From: Noviherbaspirillum aerium | GTDB lineage: Bacteria > Pseudomonadota > Gammaproteobacteria > Burkholderiales > Burkholderiaceae_D | DNA length: 33,702 bases | Reading direction: 5' to 3' | Assembly (NCBI RefSeq): GCF_008929045.1 | Contig: NZ_VFAH01000039.1 | Span: 1 to 33,702, forward strand | In this document: positions 24,027 through 31,326 of the stretch, piece by piece | How positions within the stretch are numbered: position 1 is the first letter of the stretch | How the letters are laid out: each line of letters opens with the position of its first letter | Notes under the pieces: model-generated | The model's database searches: none | What the model saw: the letters and a program-made list of their open reading frames with translations, nothing else | What the model was told of the DNA's origin: nothing | Made by a program: the position numbers and the translations under genes

Positions 24027-25643
24027 ATGGAACCGACGTTTCGCAAATCGATGGAATGGCTGCACACCTGGGCCGGTGTAATCATCGGCAGCGTGCTGTT
24101 CGCTATTTTTTGGATGGGCTCGCTGTCGGTCTTCGACCGCGAAATCGACCGCTGGATGATGCCGGCTACACGCCTCGGGGCACCGCCGCCGGCCTCGCTC
24201 GATACGATGGTGAAGCCCGTCGCGGAACAGCTTTCCGTTGGCTCCCCACAATGGTTCGTGAGCCTGCCGAATGACCGGATGCCGGTCTTCCGCGTCGGCT
24301 ATCGCGATGCATCAGGCGGGTTCGCGCGGCGCTACATCGACCCGGCGAACGGAGATCTGCTACCGGACGCCGGCACGCACGGTGGAACGGGGTTCATCTT
24401 CCCGTTCCACTACAGCCTGCATATCAAATGGATGGACCTCGGCTACTGGCTGGTAGGCCTTGCCGGCATGGGGATGCTCGTCCTGCTGGTATCGGGCGTG
24501 ATCATCCACAGGAAGATTTTCCGCGAATTCTTCACCTTCCGCCCGCAGAAGCAGGTGCAGCGGGCAAGCCTGGACCTGCACAACCTGACCGGCGTGCTGG
24601 CCCTGCCTTTTCATTTCGCAATTACCTTGTCGGGATTGATCATTTTCTATGCGATCTATTTTCCATGGCCGGCCACGCTGCCATTCCAGGGAAACAAGGA
24701 GGCGTTGCAGGCGGAAGCCTTTGGCGGGTTCAACCGTCCCAAGACCGGCGTGCCGGGTCGACTGGCCTCGCTCGATGCCATGGTCAGGGATGCAGAAGCC
24801 CGTTGGAGCGTCCACCACGGCGCACCGGTCAGCGCCGACTTCGTGCGTGTTGTGCATCCAGGAGATGCGGCGAGCTTCGTGCAGGTCCGCAGCGTGTTCC
24901 CTTCAGACACGGTAGCGATGGACCGCGGGGTTGCCGTCTATGACGCCGGCAGCGGGACCCTGATCCGGGAACACTACTCTGCACCGGTACGCAGCGTGCA
25001 TGCCTTCATCGCCGGCATGCATTTCATCCAGTTCCAGCATTGGACGCTGCGCTGGCTTTACTTCCTTGGCGGCATGGCCGGATGTGTCATGATCGCCACC
25101 GGCTTCCTGTTCTGGCAAGGATCGAGACGGGCGCGGCACGCCCAGCAAGGCTTGGCAGGGGCGCCCCTGGTACAAGGCTTAACCATCGGAAGCGTGACCG
25201 GAATCATCATCGCTACGTTCGCTTTCTTTGCCGTCAACCGGCTACTTCCGGCGAATGCGGAATTCGCCGGCGCCGGCCGCGCCGCATTTGAGATGTCTGC
25301 GTTCTACCTGGTATGGTGCGGCACGTTCGCTCATGCGTGGCTGCGGCCGGCAAGGGCATGGTGCGAACAGGCATTGGCGATCGCAGCCCTCGCCGTGCTG
25401 GCCGTGTCGCTCAACTGGCTCAGCACCGGCGATCACTTGCTGAAGACGCTTGCGGCGGGAAGCGCAGGAGTGGCCGGCATGGACCTGATGCTGCTTACAG
25501 CCGCCGCGCTAGCCGCGCTGGCTGCCCGGCGCCTGGGACGGCGACACGCCGTTCCCGCGCGGCACACTGATCGCCGGACCCGCGACAGAAACGCGCGCGG
25601 CGTTGCGGCGGTCAAAGCATCGCAGCAGGCTCGCCATGATTGA
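24027..25643 (+). CDS. PepSY-associated TM protein (PiuB-like) of siderophore uptake
   Basis: This is a 538-residue inner-membrane protein. N-terminal helix WLHTWAGVIIGSVLFAIFWM is followed by a periplasmic PepSY region, helices around GYWLVGLAGMGMLVLLVSG and LALPFHFAITLSGLIIFYA, a second periplasmic region, further helices (LRWLYFLGGMAGCVMIATG) and a hydrophobic C-terminal third. Conserved membrane His residues (HYSLHIKW, LPFHF, HAFIAGMHF) suggest haem or metal binding, as proposed for ferric-siderophore reductases of this family. GGAG lies 8 bases upstream, within the end of the DUF3649 gene. Its 3' end overlaps the next gene by 8 bases. Confidence 0.85.
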   Translation: MEPTFRKSMEWLHTWAGVIIGSVLFAIFWMGSLSVFDREIDRWMMPATRLGAPPPASLDTMVKPVAEQLSVGSPQWFVSLPNDRMPVFRVGYRDASGGFARRYIDPANGDLLPDAGTHGGTGFIFPFHYSLHIKWMDLGYWLVGLAGMGMLVLLVSGVIIHRKIFREFFTFRPQKQVQRASLDLHNLTGVLALPFHFAITLSGLIIFYAIYFPWPATLPFQGNKEALQAEAFGGFNRPKTGVPGRLASLDAMVRDAEARWSVHHGAPVSADFVRVVHPGDAASFVQVRSVFPSDTVAMDRGVAVYDAGSGTLIREHYSAPVRSVHAFIAGMHFIQFQHWTLRWLYFLGGMAGCVMIATGFLFWQGSRRARHAQQGLAGAPLVQGLTIGSVTGIIIATFAFFAVNRLLPANAEFAGAGRAAFEMSAFYLVWCGTFAHAWLRPARAWCEQALAIAALAVLAVSLNWLSTGDHLLKTLAAGSAGVAGMDLMLLTAAALAALAARRLGRRHAVPARHTDRRTRDRNARGVAAVKASQQARHD

Positions 25644-25962
25644 CGCGATGTTCACTGTCGTTGCCGGAGTAGCCATTTACCTGGCTTTCGCTTGGCTGGC
25701 GTTGCTGCAGGAGCGGCACTGGGAATCGGTTGCCGGCGTGCGCAATTTGCCATGTCCCAGTCCTGGGGCTAGACCACGCTGGCAGCGCTGCGCGGCATTG
25801 AGCATCACCGCCGGCTTAATGCTATGCATCGCCTCACACGGTCTGGGCTTCGGCACCATCCTGTGGTTCCTTCTGCTCGCCGTCTGCACAATGGCCGTAG
25901 CGTTCACGCTGGCTTGGCAGCCTCAGCAGTTGTACAGGGTCGCCAGACTGATGTCCTTCTAG
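25636..25962 (+). CDS. DUF3325-like small membrane protein
   Basis: This encodes 108 residues with three hydrophobic helices (FTVVAGVAIYLAFAWLAL, LSITAGLMLCIASHGLGF, TILWFLLLAVCTMAVAFTLA). Its size, topology and place after a PepSY protein match DUF3325, a partner of siderophore receptors and PepSY proteins. The ATG lies within the last codons of the PepSY gene (8-base overlap), implying coupled translation. A decayed second copy of the same kind of gene follows. Confidence 0.75.
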   Translation: MIDAMFTVVAGVAIYLAFAWLALLQERHWESVAGVRNLPCPSPGARPRWQRCAALSITAGLMLCIASHGLGFGTILWFLLLAVCTMAVAFTLAWQPQQLYRVARLMSF

Positions 25963-25979
25963 AGGCTTGGAGAGGATTT

Positions 25980-26179
25980 TATTTCAGGTCTCTGGAGCAG
26001 CCGCGCTTGTCACGTCGCTTGTGACCTGGGTAGCTCAAGCGGGATGAGGAACCGGCATTGTGCTGTGGACAGGGCTATTGACCATCAGCGCGCTGGCGGT
26101 AGCGATGCCGCACAGTTACCGATCATGGTGTCTTGCGTTGCGCTCGCACGAATCTCCCAATGCGAGGATGGAGCTGTAA
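25980..26179 (+). pseudogene. Decayed second DUF3325-like gene
   Basis: A frame reading SGAAALVTSLVTWVAQAG, stop, then GTGIVLWTGLLTISALAVA parallels the end of the neighbouring intact gene (GFGTILWFLLLAVCTMAVA). The stop is TGA at 26045-26047, where TGG (Trp) would fit the family, so a single G-to-A change is likely. The first part of the gene is not present. It ends at a TAA at 26177-26179. Confidence 0.55.
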
Positions 26180-26308
26180 CTATTACGCATAATGCTAAAA
26201 GAATCCTGGAACAATTTTAGAACCATATGCGCAAGCCCTTCGGGCCAGAATGTCCTCTGTTGAACTACGGCGCTCTACTTCTACTAACTACTTCTTCAGG
26301 ATACGAAA
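26180..26308. other. Convergent intergenic region
   Basis: A weak inverted repeat (CTAAAA with TTTTAG, about 26195-26220) may help end transcription between the iron operon and the LysR gene. Nothing else is seen. Confidence 0.3.
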
Positions 26309-27235
26309 TCAGTACCCCGCCTTTGCGCTTATCCATTTTGGATTGGACAGTCGGTCCGCAAAAAAACGGGCCAATACCTCTACCTTGGCAGGCCGACTTC
26401 GTGCCGACGGCGTCACAAAGTACAATCCGCCCTCTTCCATGAACCAGTCAGTCAGAATTGTTTCCAAGCGGCCATCCGAGAGGAATTCGGACGCAATGAA
26501 GTCCGGCAGTTCCGCTACAGCCAGTCCGGCAAGGATCGCAGGGATCATCGCATCGGAATTTGTGACGCGCAATCTTCCGTCCGGCACGATCGTTTCGTGT
26601 TTGCCTTCTTTGTTCATCAGACGCCATACGTCATTGCGGGCCCGATAGGCATACCCCAGGCAGTGCTTAGGATCCAAATCGCCAGGGTGCTGGGGCCTGC
26701 CATGCTTTTCAAGATACGCAGGTGCCGCAACAATCAGACGGGACACCGGGCATAGCTTCCTGGCCACCAGCGACGAATCCGGCAGCACCGCTATCCTCAA
26801 GGCCGCATCGAATCCATCCCCGACCAAGTCAACGGTGGCATCGGACAGGTGAAGGTCAATCGACACGTTGGGATACGCTGACAAAAAGTCGGGCAATATC
26901 GGTGCGACCCACTTCAGACCAAACGACATCGGTACGGCTAGCTTGATTAGGCCGCGTGGTTGCACCGATAACTCTCGGGCAATTCCTTCGACCTGTTCCG
27001 CATCATGGTAGATACGCGTAGCGCTCTCAGCGATGGTGCGCCCGAACTCCGTCAGTGCCAGTTGGCGAGAGGTACGGTTGAAAAGCCGCGCACCCAGCCG
27101 CTCTTCCAGTCGCCCAACCGCACGGGACACGGTCGCCACCGACACATCCATCGTTCTGGCAGCAGCAGCGAACGAGCGCTCCTCCACCACTTTGGCGAAC
27201 ATCGCCAGTCCTTCGAAATCGGGAAGCTTCGACAT
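26309..27235 (-). CDS. LysR-family transcriptional regulator
   Basis: This is a 308-residue DNA-binding regulator. The N-terminal winged helix-turn-helix (FAKVVEERSFAAAARTMDV, VSRAVGRLEERLGARLFNR) is followed by the effector-binding domain (LIKLAVPMSFGLKWVAPILPDF, AALRIAVLPDSSLVARKLCP, SDAMIPAILAGLAVAELPDF). The start at 27235 is the usual LysR start; the frame extends to 27442 but across the neighbouring promoter. It is divergent from an SDR gene 133 bases away, the standard arrangement in which the regulator controls its neighbour. The effector is unknown. Confidence 0.92.
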   Translation of the reverse strand: MSKLPDFEGLAMFAKVVEERSFAAAARTMDVSVATVSRAVGRLEERLGARLFNRTSRQLALTEFGRTIAESATRIYHDAEQVEGIARELSVQPRGLIKLAVPMSFGLKWVAPILPDFLSAYPNVSIDLHLSDATVDLVGDGFDAALRIAVLPDSSLVARKLCPVSRLIVAAPAYLEKHGRPQHPGDLDPKHCLGYAYRARNDVWRLMNKEGKHETIVPDGRLRVTNSDAMIPAILAGLAVAELPDFIASEFLSDGRLETILTDWFMEEGGLYFVTPSARSRPAKVEVLARFFADRLSNPKWISAKAGY

Positions 27236-27368
27236 CGTCAAATCTGCAATGATGGTTTTCAATCTTTGCCATTTTAAAACATAAGCGCTCCCGATAAGCT
27301 TTCTCCTACCGACCCAGCAACCGAGCAACCCAGCAACCCAGACCACCTTTCTTGCAAGGAGAAGCACC
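27236..27368. promoter_or_regulatory. LysR/SDR divergent control region
   Basis: This contains TTTTAAAA (27272-27279) and four 8-bp tandem units of the form CCCAGCAA (27313-27344; units CCCAGCAA, CCGAGCAA, CCCAGCAA, CCCAGACC). Either could be part of the regulator's binding site or an expandable repeat spacer. Confidence 0.45.
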
Positions 27369-28121
27369 ATGACACAGAAACTCAACGGAAAAATCGCCCT
27401 CGTCACCGGCGGCACCAGCGGCATCGGCTTGGCAACGGCCAAGCGATTCGCCAGCGAAGGCGCTCATGTTTTCATTACCGGTCGCCGTAAGGCCGAACTG
27501 GAAGCGGCCGTTGCCGCCGTCGGCAATGCCACTGGCATTGCTGTCGACTCGTCCAGATTGTCTGAGCTTGATACTTTGTTCGCCCGGATCAAGGAATCCA
27601 AAGGCCGTATCGACGTCCTATTCGCCAATGCAGGCGGTGGTTCGATGCTGCCGCTGGGTGAGATCACCGAAGAACAGTTCGATGACACGTTCGGCCGCAA
27701 CGTGAAAGGTGTGCTTTTCACCGTGCAAAAGGCATTGCCTTTGCTGTCCAACGGCGCCTCCGTCATCCTGACAGGCTCCTCTGCAGCCCAGACTGGAACG
27801 GCGGCCTTTAGTGTTTATGCCGCATCCAAAGCTGCGGTGCGTGCGTTCACCCGCAATTGGATTCTCGATGTCAAGGACCGCAACATCCGCTTCAATACCA
27901 TTAGTCCCGGGCCCGTCAAGACACCTGGACTGGTAGATCTGGCCGGTCCCGACGCAGCCCAGCAGCAAGGCCTCCTGGACTACCTGGCGTCTCAGGTCCC
28001 GATGGGACGGGTCGCGGACCCGGATGAAGTTGCAAAAGCCGCAGTTTTTCTGGCGTCGGACGACGCGAGCTATGTCAACGGCATTGACTTTGCCGTAGAT
28101 GGCGGCTTGGCTCAGGTGTAA
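27369..28121 (+). CDS. Short-chain dehydrogenase/reductase (classical SDR)
   Basis: This is a 250-residue NAD(P)H-dependent oxidoreductase. The nucleotide-binding motif TGGTSGIG is at residues 13-20, followed by NAG (about 88-90), Ser137 in TGSSAAQTG, the catalytic YAASK (Tyr150, Lys154) and a PGPVKTPG loop. The RR at the end of the second strand ([10 protein letters not shown]) suggests NADPH. AAGGAG lies 7 bases upstream. It is divergent from LysR and followed by a SnoaL-like gene 79 bases away, so the three probably act in one small detoxification or secondary pathway; the substrate is unknown. Confidence 0.93.
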   Translation: MTQKLNGKIALVTGGTSGIGLATAKRFASEGAHVFITGRRKAELEAAVAAVGNATGIAVDSSRLSELDTLFARIKESKGRIDVLFANAGGGSMLPLGEITEEQFDDTFGRNVKGVLFTVQKALPLLSNGASVILTGSSAAQTGTAAFSVYAASKAAVRAFTRNWILDVKDRNIRFNTISPGPVKTPGLVDLAGPDAAQQQGLLDYLASQVPMGRVADPDEVAKAAVFLASDDASYVNGIDFAVDGGLAQV

Positions 28122-28138
28122 TGCCAACCAATCTTAAC

Positions 28139-28186
28139 CACCGGCTGCCACTTCTGCACTTGCGCAGTAATGGGCTGCAGCCGGTG
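28139..28186 (+). other. Hairpin between SDR and SnoaL-like genes
   Basis: CACCGGCTGC and GCAGCCGGTG pair perfectly over 10 bp, with a smaller inner CTGC/GCAG hairpin. It lies immediately before the ribosome site of the next gene and has no T tract, so it may modulate readthrough or mRNA stability rather than terminate. Confidence 0.4.
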
Positions 28187-28200
28187 AAAAAGGAACGAGA

Positions 28201-28605
28201 ATGACCACCGCAAATCAGCTACTGCAACAATACCTTGGATCAATTGGCAGTCCTGCAACCGCGGCAGCACTGTTTGCCGATGACGGCATTCTGGAACTGC
28301 CCTATCTCGCCTCACTCGGTATTGCGCCTCAAGCACAGGGACACGCAGCAATTGAAGGCTTCATTGCATCGCTGCTTAAGAAAGTGCCTGACTTCCGTTT
28401 CAAGAACGTACGAATACAGATGGAGACAAGTGACCAGGTCTTTGCCGAGTATGACGTCGAGGCTGTAGTTGTTCCAAGCGGGCGCATCTATCGTCAGGCT
28501 TATGCTGGCCGACTTGTCACTGACGGCCGCAAGATCACGCTGCTACGTGAATCGCTGGATACAGTTGCTGCTGCTAAGGCGTTTGGCATCGCGGTGTCGA
28601 CGTAG
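28201..28605 (+). CDS. SnoaL-like / NTF2-fold protein
   Basis: This is a 134-residue cone-shaped NTF2-like protein. A helix with LFADDGILELPYLA, GHAAIEGFIASLLKKVPDF and a beta-sheet with VFAEYDVEAVV, RIYRQAYAGRLV fit the SnoaL family (ester or ketone hydrolases, isomerases and small-ligand binders). AAGGAA is 6 bases upstream. It is in the same orientation as the SDR and probably co-transcribed with it. Reaction unknown. Confidence 0.85.
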   Translation: MTTANQLLQQYLGSIGSPATAAALFADDGILELPYLASLGIAPQAQGHAAIEGFIASLLKKVPDFRFKNVRIQMETSDQVFAEYDVEAVVVPSGRIYRQAYAGRLVTDGRKITLLRESLDTVAAAKAFGIAVST

Positions 28606-28895
28606 CTGCTCGAAGTCGCATGCTGAAGGTGACATTTTTGCCATAATGTCGATTTATGGACTGTCCGGCCGCCATAGCAGCACAAAAAGTTCAAATACGC
28701 CTACTTCTTGTTCAATTCCAGCTTTTGGTGGCTAGCTAATAATTTCAGGATGCGGCCCGTTCCTGCCTGTTGGGCCTTAGATAGCGGCCTCTCAACGTTC
28801 GAGGAGAAATGGCATGCCCTGATTTTGCGGAGCGTATCTGGTTGCTTGAAAGGGTGGGCGTCATGTGTTTAGCGGAGTCGCCACGCTTGCGCCGG
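28606..28895. other. Convergent intergenic region
   Basis: No gene or strong terminator is seen between the SnoaL-like gene (plus) and the GST gene (minus). Confidence 0.5.
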
Positions 28896-29549
28896 TTACC
28901 TGCTTGGGTGAGCACCAGTGAAGACAGCCAATTGAGCAGCGAAAGCACGCTTGAAGGCGGGGCGCGCTTCGCCGCGGGCGACATAGGCAGAGAGATTTGG
29001 ATATTCTTCCAGTATTCCAGATTCTTTAGACCTGAATAGCACCGCTACCATCAGAAGGTCGCCCGCGGTGAAGGTGCCATCGAGCCAGTCGGCATCGCCA
29101 AGTCGACGGGAAAGTTCATCGAGCCGTTTGCGAGCGCGATCCTCGAGGACAGGCTGGCGTTCCTCATACCAAGGCTTCTCACGCTCCAGGAGCATGGCGA
29201 CTTCGCAGTCCACGAGCGGCGGCTCCATCGTGTTGAGCGCAGCGAACATCCATGTGATCGCGCGTGACCTGGCATTCGCATCGCTGGGCAGGAGGCCAGC
29301 ATGGCTTTCCGCGATATGGAGCACGATCGCCCCTGACTCGAATAAGGTGAGATCGCCTTCTTCGTAAGTCGGAATCTGCCCGAAGGGATGAAGAGCGAGA
29401 TGTTCAGGTTCCTTCATCCCCGTGAATGAAACAAGACGGACGTCGTAAGCCTGATTCACTTCCTCTAGCGCCCAGCGGACGCGCATGTCACGTGCCTGCC
29501 CCTTGCCGCGATCCGGGGACTGTTCAAATGCGGTAATAATGGGGGTCAT
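28896..29549 (-). CDS. Glutathione S-transferase
   Basis: This is a 217-residue cytosolic enzyme that conjugates or reduces with glutathione. The N-terminal thioredoxin fold runs about 1-80 (MRVRWALEE, HPFGQIPTYEEGDLTLFESGAIVLHIAE, with the ES pair that holds the gamma-glutamyl group). The helical C-terminal domain follows, with GTFTAGDLLMVAVL as the usual N-capping region. The start at 29549 has GGAG 7 bases upstream; the longer frame to 29573 lacks one. Class cannot be fixed: no standard Cys, Tyr or Ser is clear, though Ser near FEQSPDRG is a candidate. Confidence 0.9.
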   Translation of the reverse strand: MTPIITAFEQSPDRGKGQARDMRVRWALEEVNQAYDVRLVSFTGMKEPEHLALHPFGQIPTYEEGDLTLFESGAIVLHIAESHAGLLPSDANARSRAITWMFAALNTMEPPLVDCEVAMLLEREKPWYEERQPVLEDRARKRLDELSRRLGDADWLDGTFTAGDLLMVAVLFRSKESGILEEYPNLSAYVARGEARPAFKRAFAAQLAVFTGAHPSR

Positions 29550-29826
29550 TGGAAGACTCCGAATGATAAGCATCGAAGCATTTTGCGACCATTTTGTTGT
29601 TTGGGAAAGTGAGATTCAACGTAGCCGTAATTACACGGCCACTGCTCACACAGACAGAGTCACCCGCACAATCGGGAAACCACGTTTTTGTTTTACATGA
29701 GGAAATATTGGCCGCTTGCATAGAGCTTTCGCCAAAGTAAGGTACGCGCCAATGGCTCATTGTGCCGTTGTTGAAACGCAAAGGACCGGAATCTTACCGT
29801 TTTAAAGCAAGGTAGGCAGCAAGCTA
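29550..29826. other. Intergenic with imperfect palindrome
   Basis: No confident gene. GTAGCCGT and ACGGCCAC flank AATTAC at 29621-29642, an imperfect operator-like palindrome upstream of the GST gene. A 17-codon plus frame from 29752 is not called. Confidence 0.35.
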
Positions 29827-29946
29827 TTACTTTAGTAAAATTATTTGGAACACGCCTCCGGCAAATCCGCATGGATGCTGTCTCGCGCTAACTTCGTAAA
29901 CCGCACCAATAACGAAGGCACCCTTTTTAGGCTTCTTGGTGGTCAT
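29827..29946 (-). CDS. Small protein, homologue of the 14507-14608 remnant
   Basis: This encodes 39 residues: a basic start MTTKKPKKGAFVIGAVYEVS, then a middle with one Cys-Gly (HPCGFAGG) and the end VFQIILLK. The sequence recurs as a decayed copy at 14507-14608 with protein-like differences (D/E, L/F, I/L), which argues that it was selected as protein. The gene starts 48 bases past the HD-GYP stop on the same strand and may belong to that operon. The ribosome site is weak (AGAAG). No function is known. The charged start followed by a mildly hydrophobic stretch could be a membrane-edge or nucleic-acid-binding peptide. Confidence 0.5.
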   Translation of the reverse strand: MTTKKPKKGAFVIGAVYEVSARQHPCGFAGGVFQIILLK

Positions 29947-29960
29947 TGCTTCTGTCACTA

Positions 29961-29981
29961 AATATCCCTTTCGGGATTATT
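29961..29981 (-). terminator. Weak hairpin after the HD-GYP gene
   Basis: ATCCC and GGGAT pair with a 4-nt loop (GAAA on the minus strand), 14 bases past the stop, flanked by A/T bases that extend the stem imperfectly. The T tract is weak. It lies before the small gene at 29827-29946, so it could attenuate rather than end transcription. Confidence 0.3.
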
Positions 29982-29994
29982 TCATGACCCCGCT

Positions 29995-31326
29995 TTACAC
30001 AGAAATTCTGACAGGCTCCGCTTGGAAGACTTTCCGAATGTGATCTACGATAGGAGCACAATCCGGAAGGTGAGAGGTTCGCCGCTCGATTTCGAAAACT
30101 AAATCGTCTATGACGCGATCCATTTCGACCAACGTCACGTTCAACTCGGGAAGCACCGTAGCATCCTCTCCGGTCAAGTCCAGACACTCAAGAAAATTAG
30201 TAGAGAGTCCAGCTTGCATCGCCAGCGACTGGATGCTCTGTAGCCGCTGGCCTATGAAATCCAGCGCCGCGGACTGTTGATGATTCTTGAATGTTTCTTC
30301 GAGTGCAGGCCAAGCACCTAATACGGTGGTTAATCGCGTGAGCTTTCCAAGCACTTCAATATCGGAATCAAATGCTGGATCGATCTCTTCCTTGGTCTGA
30401 AGAAGCTCATCTGCGACCGACAAGTATCGGGAGTCGAGCCGACCGGTATTCAAACGTATTGCAATGCGAATCTGGCGTTTTCTTGAGCGTCGTGCAATTG
30501 TCTCCACTGTTTCCGCGACTGCGATGATCCGCGCTTCCGTGCAGATTTTCTCCTCAGTCAGCGCCGACGGATATCCGCTTACATCTAGCCGTTCGTGGTG
30601 CTGCAAAACACCTTGCAATACATTGGGTGGAATATTCTGCATCTTCGCCAATATGGCATAACTGGTAATCGGGTGGACGTGGATAAACCGGCGTTCACTG
30701 CCCTGGATCGCTCTTCCTTTTAACAGGATCGCCGGGTCTGTATGCATTTCACCGAAATCATGACAAATAGCGGCTAGAAATAGATTCTGCAGCGCTTCCT
30801 GAGTCAGTCCAATTCGTACACCCAAGCTATGGGCTATGACGGCTGTTCTTAGCGAATGAAGATACAGTTCGTTCCGATCATCCCGCATGACCGTCAGGCG
30901 GAAGAGCAACGGTGCAGGTATGTCCAGAGTGCCCAGTATCGATCTATACCCTTGCGGTTGTCCGGAACGCATTGTGATATTTCGCAATACCGGATCTGTA
31001 GATATGATGCGCTCGAGATCGCGTACCATGGTAATTTCGTTAACCGAATCAGCCACACAAAGTACCATGTCAAGAGGAAGCTCTAGCCGGTGAGCAATCA
31101 GGTGCAGATGAGTGCTTTTATTGATCCGCGCCCCCTTAGCTAATAGCTTCATGCCGTTCTCGGCATAGATATCCTGTTGTGCGATGACTTCATTTTCCTC
31201 ACCTACTCGTGCGACCGCTTGTATGAAATGAGGGTTTTGATCAACCGCGATTAATTGGGCTTGCGTTTTTCCCTGAGTATCAGGATGCAACGACGTACCG
31301 AGTCCATTACGTGCATCGGCCATCAT
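29995..31326 (-). CDS. HD-GYP domain protein, probable c-di-GMP phosphodiesterase
   Basis: This encodes 443 residues. An N-terminal region of about 125 residues with no recognised domain (includes VIAQQDIYAENGMKLLAKG, a motif common in this family) precedes an HD-GYP domain: His189-Asp190 in ICHDFGE, VHPITSYAIL, and HHERLDVSGYP at 243-253. The lysine of the usual HDxGK is Glu193 and DG before SGYP is DV, so activity may be altered. A helical C-terminal part of about 130 residues follows. HD-GYP proteins hydrolyse c-di-GMP to GMP. The start at 31326 overlaps the upstream GGDEF gene by ATGA, so a synthase and a likely hydrolase are translationally coupled. Confidence 0.85.
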   Translation of the reverse strand: MMADARNGLGTSLHPDTQGKTQAQLIAVDQNPHFIQAVARVGEENEVIAQQDIYAENGMKLLAKGARINKSTHLHLIAHRLELPLDMVLCVADSVNEITMVRDLERIISTDPVLRNITMRSGQPQGYRSILGTLDIPAPLLFRLTVMRDDRNELYLHSLRTAVIAHSLGVRIGLTQEALQNLFLAAICHDFGEMHTDPAILLKGRAIQGSERRFIHVHPITSYAILAKMQNIPPNVLQGVLQHHERLDVSGYPSALTEEKICTEARIIAVAETVETIARRSRKRQIRIAIRLNTGRLDSRYLSVADELLQTKEEIDPAFDSDIEVLGKLTRLTTVLGAWPALEETFKNHQQSAALDFIGQRLQSIQSLAMQAGLSTNFLECLDLTGEDATVLPELNVTLVEMDRVIDDLVFEIERRTSHLPDCAPIVDHIRKVFQAEPVRISV

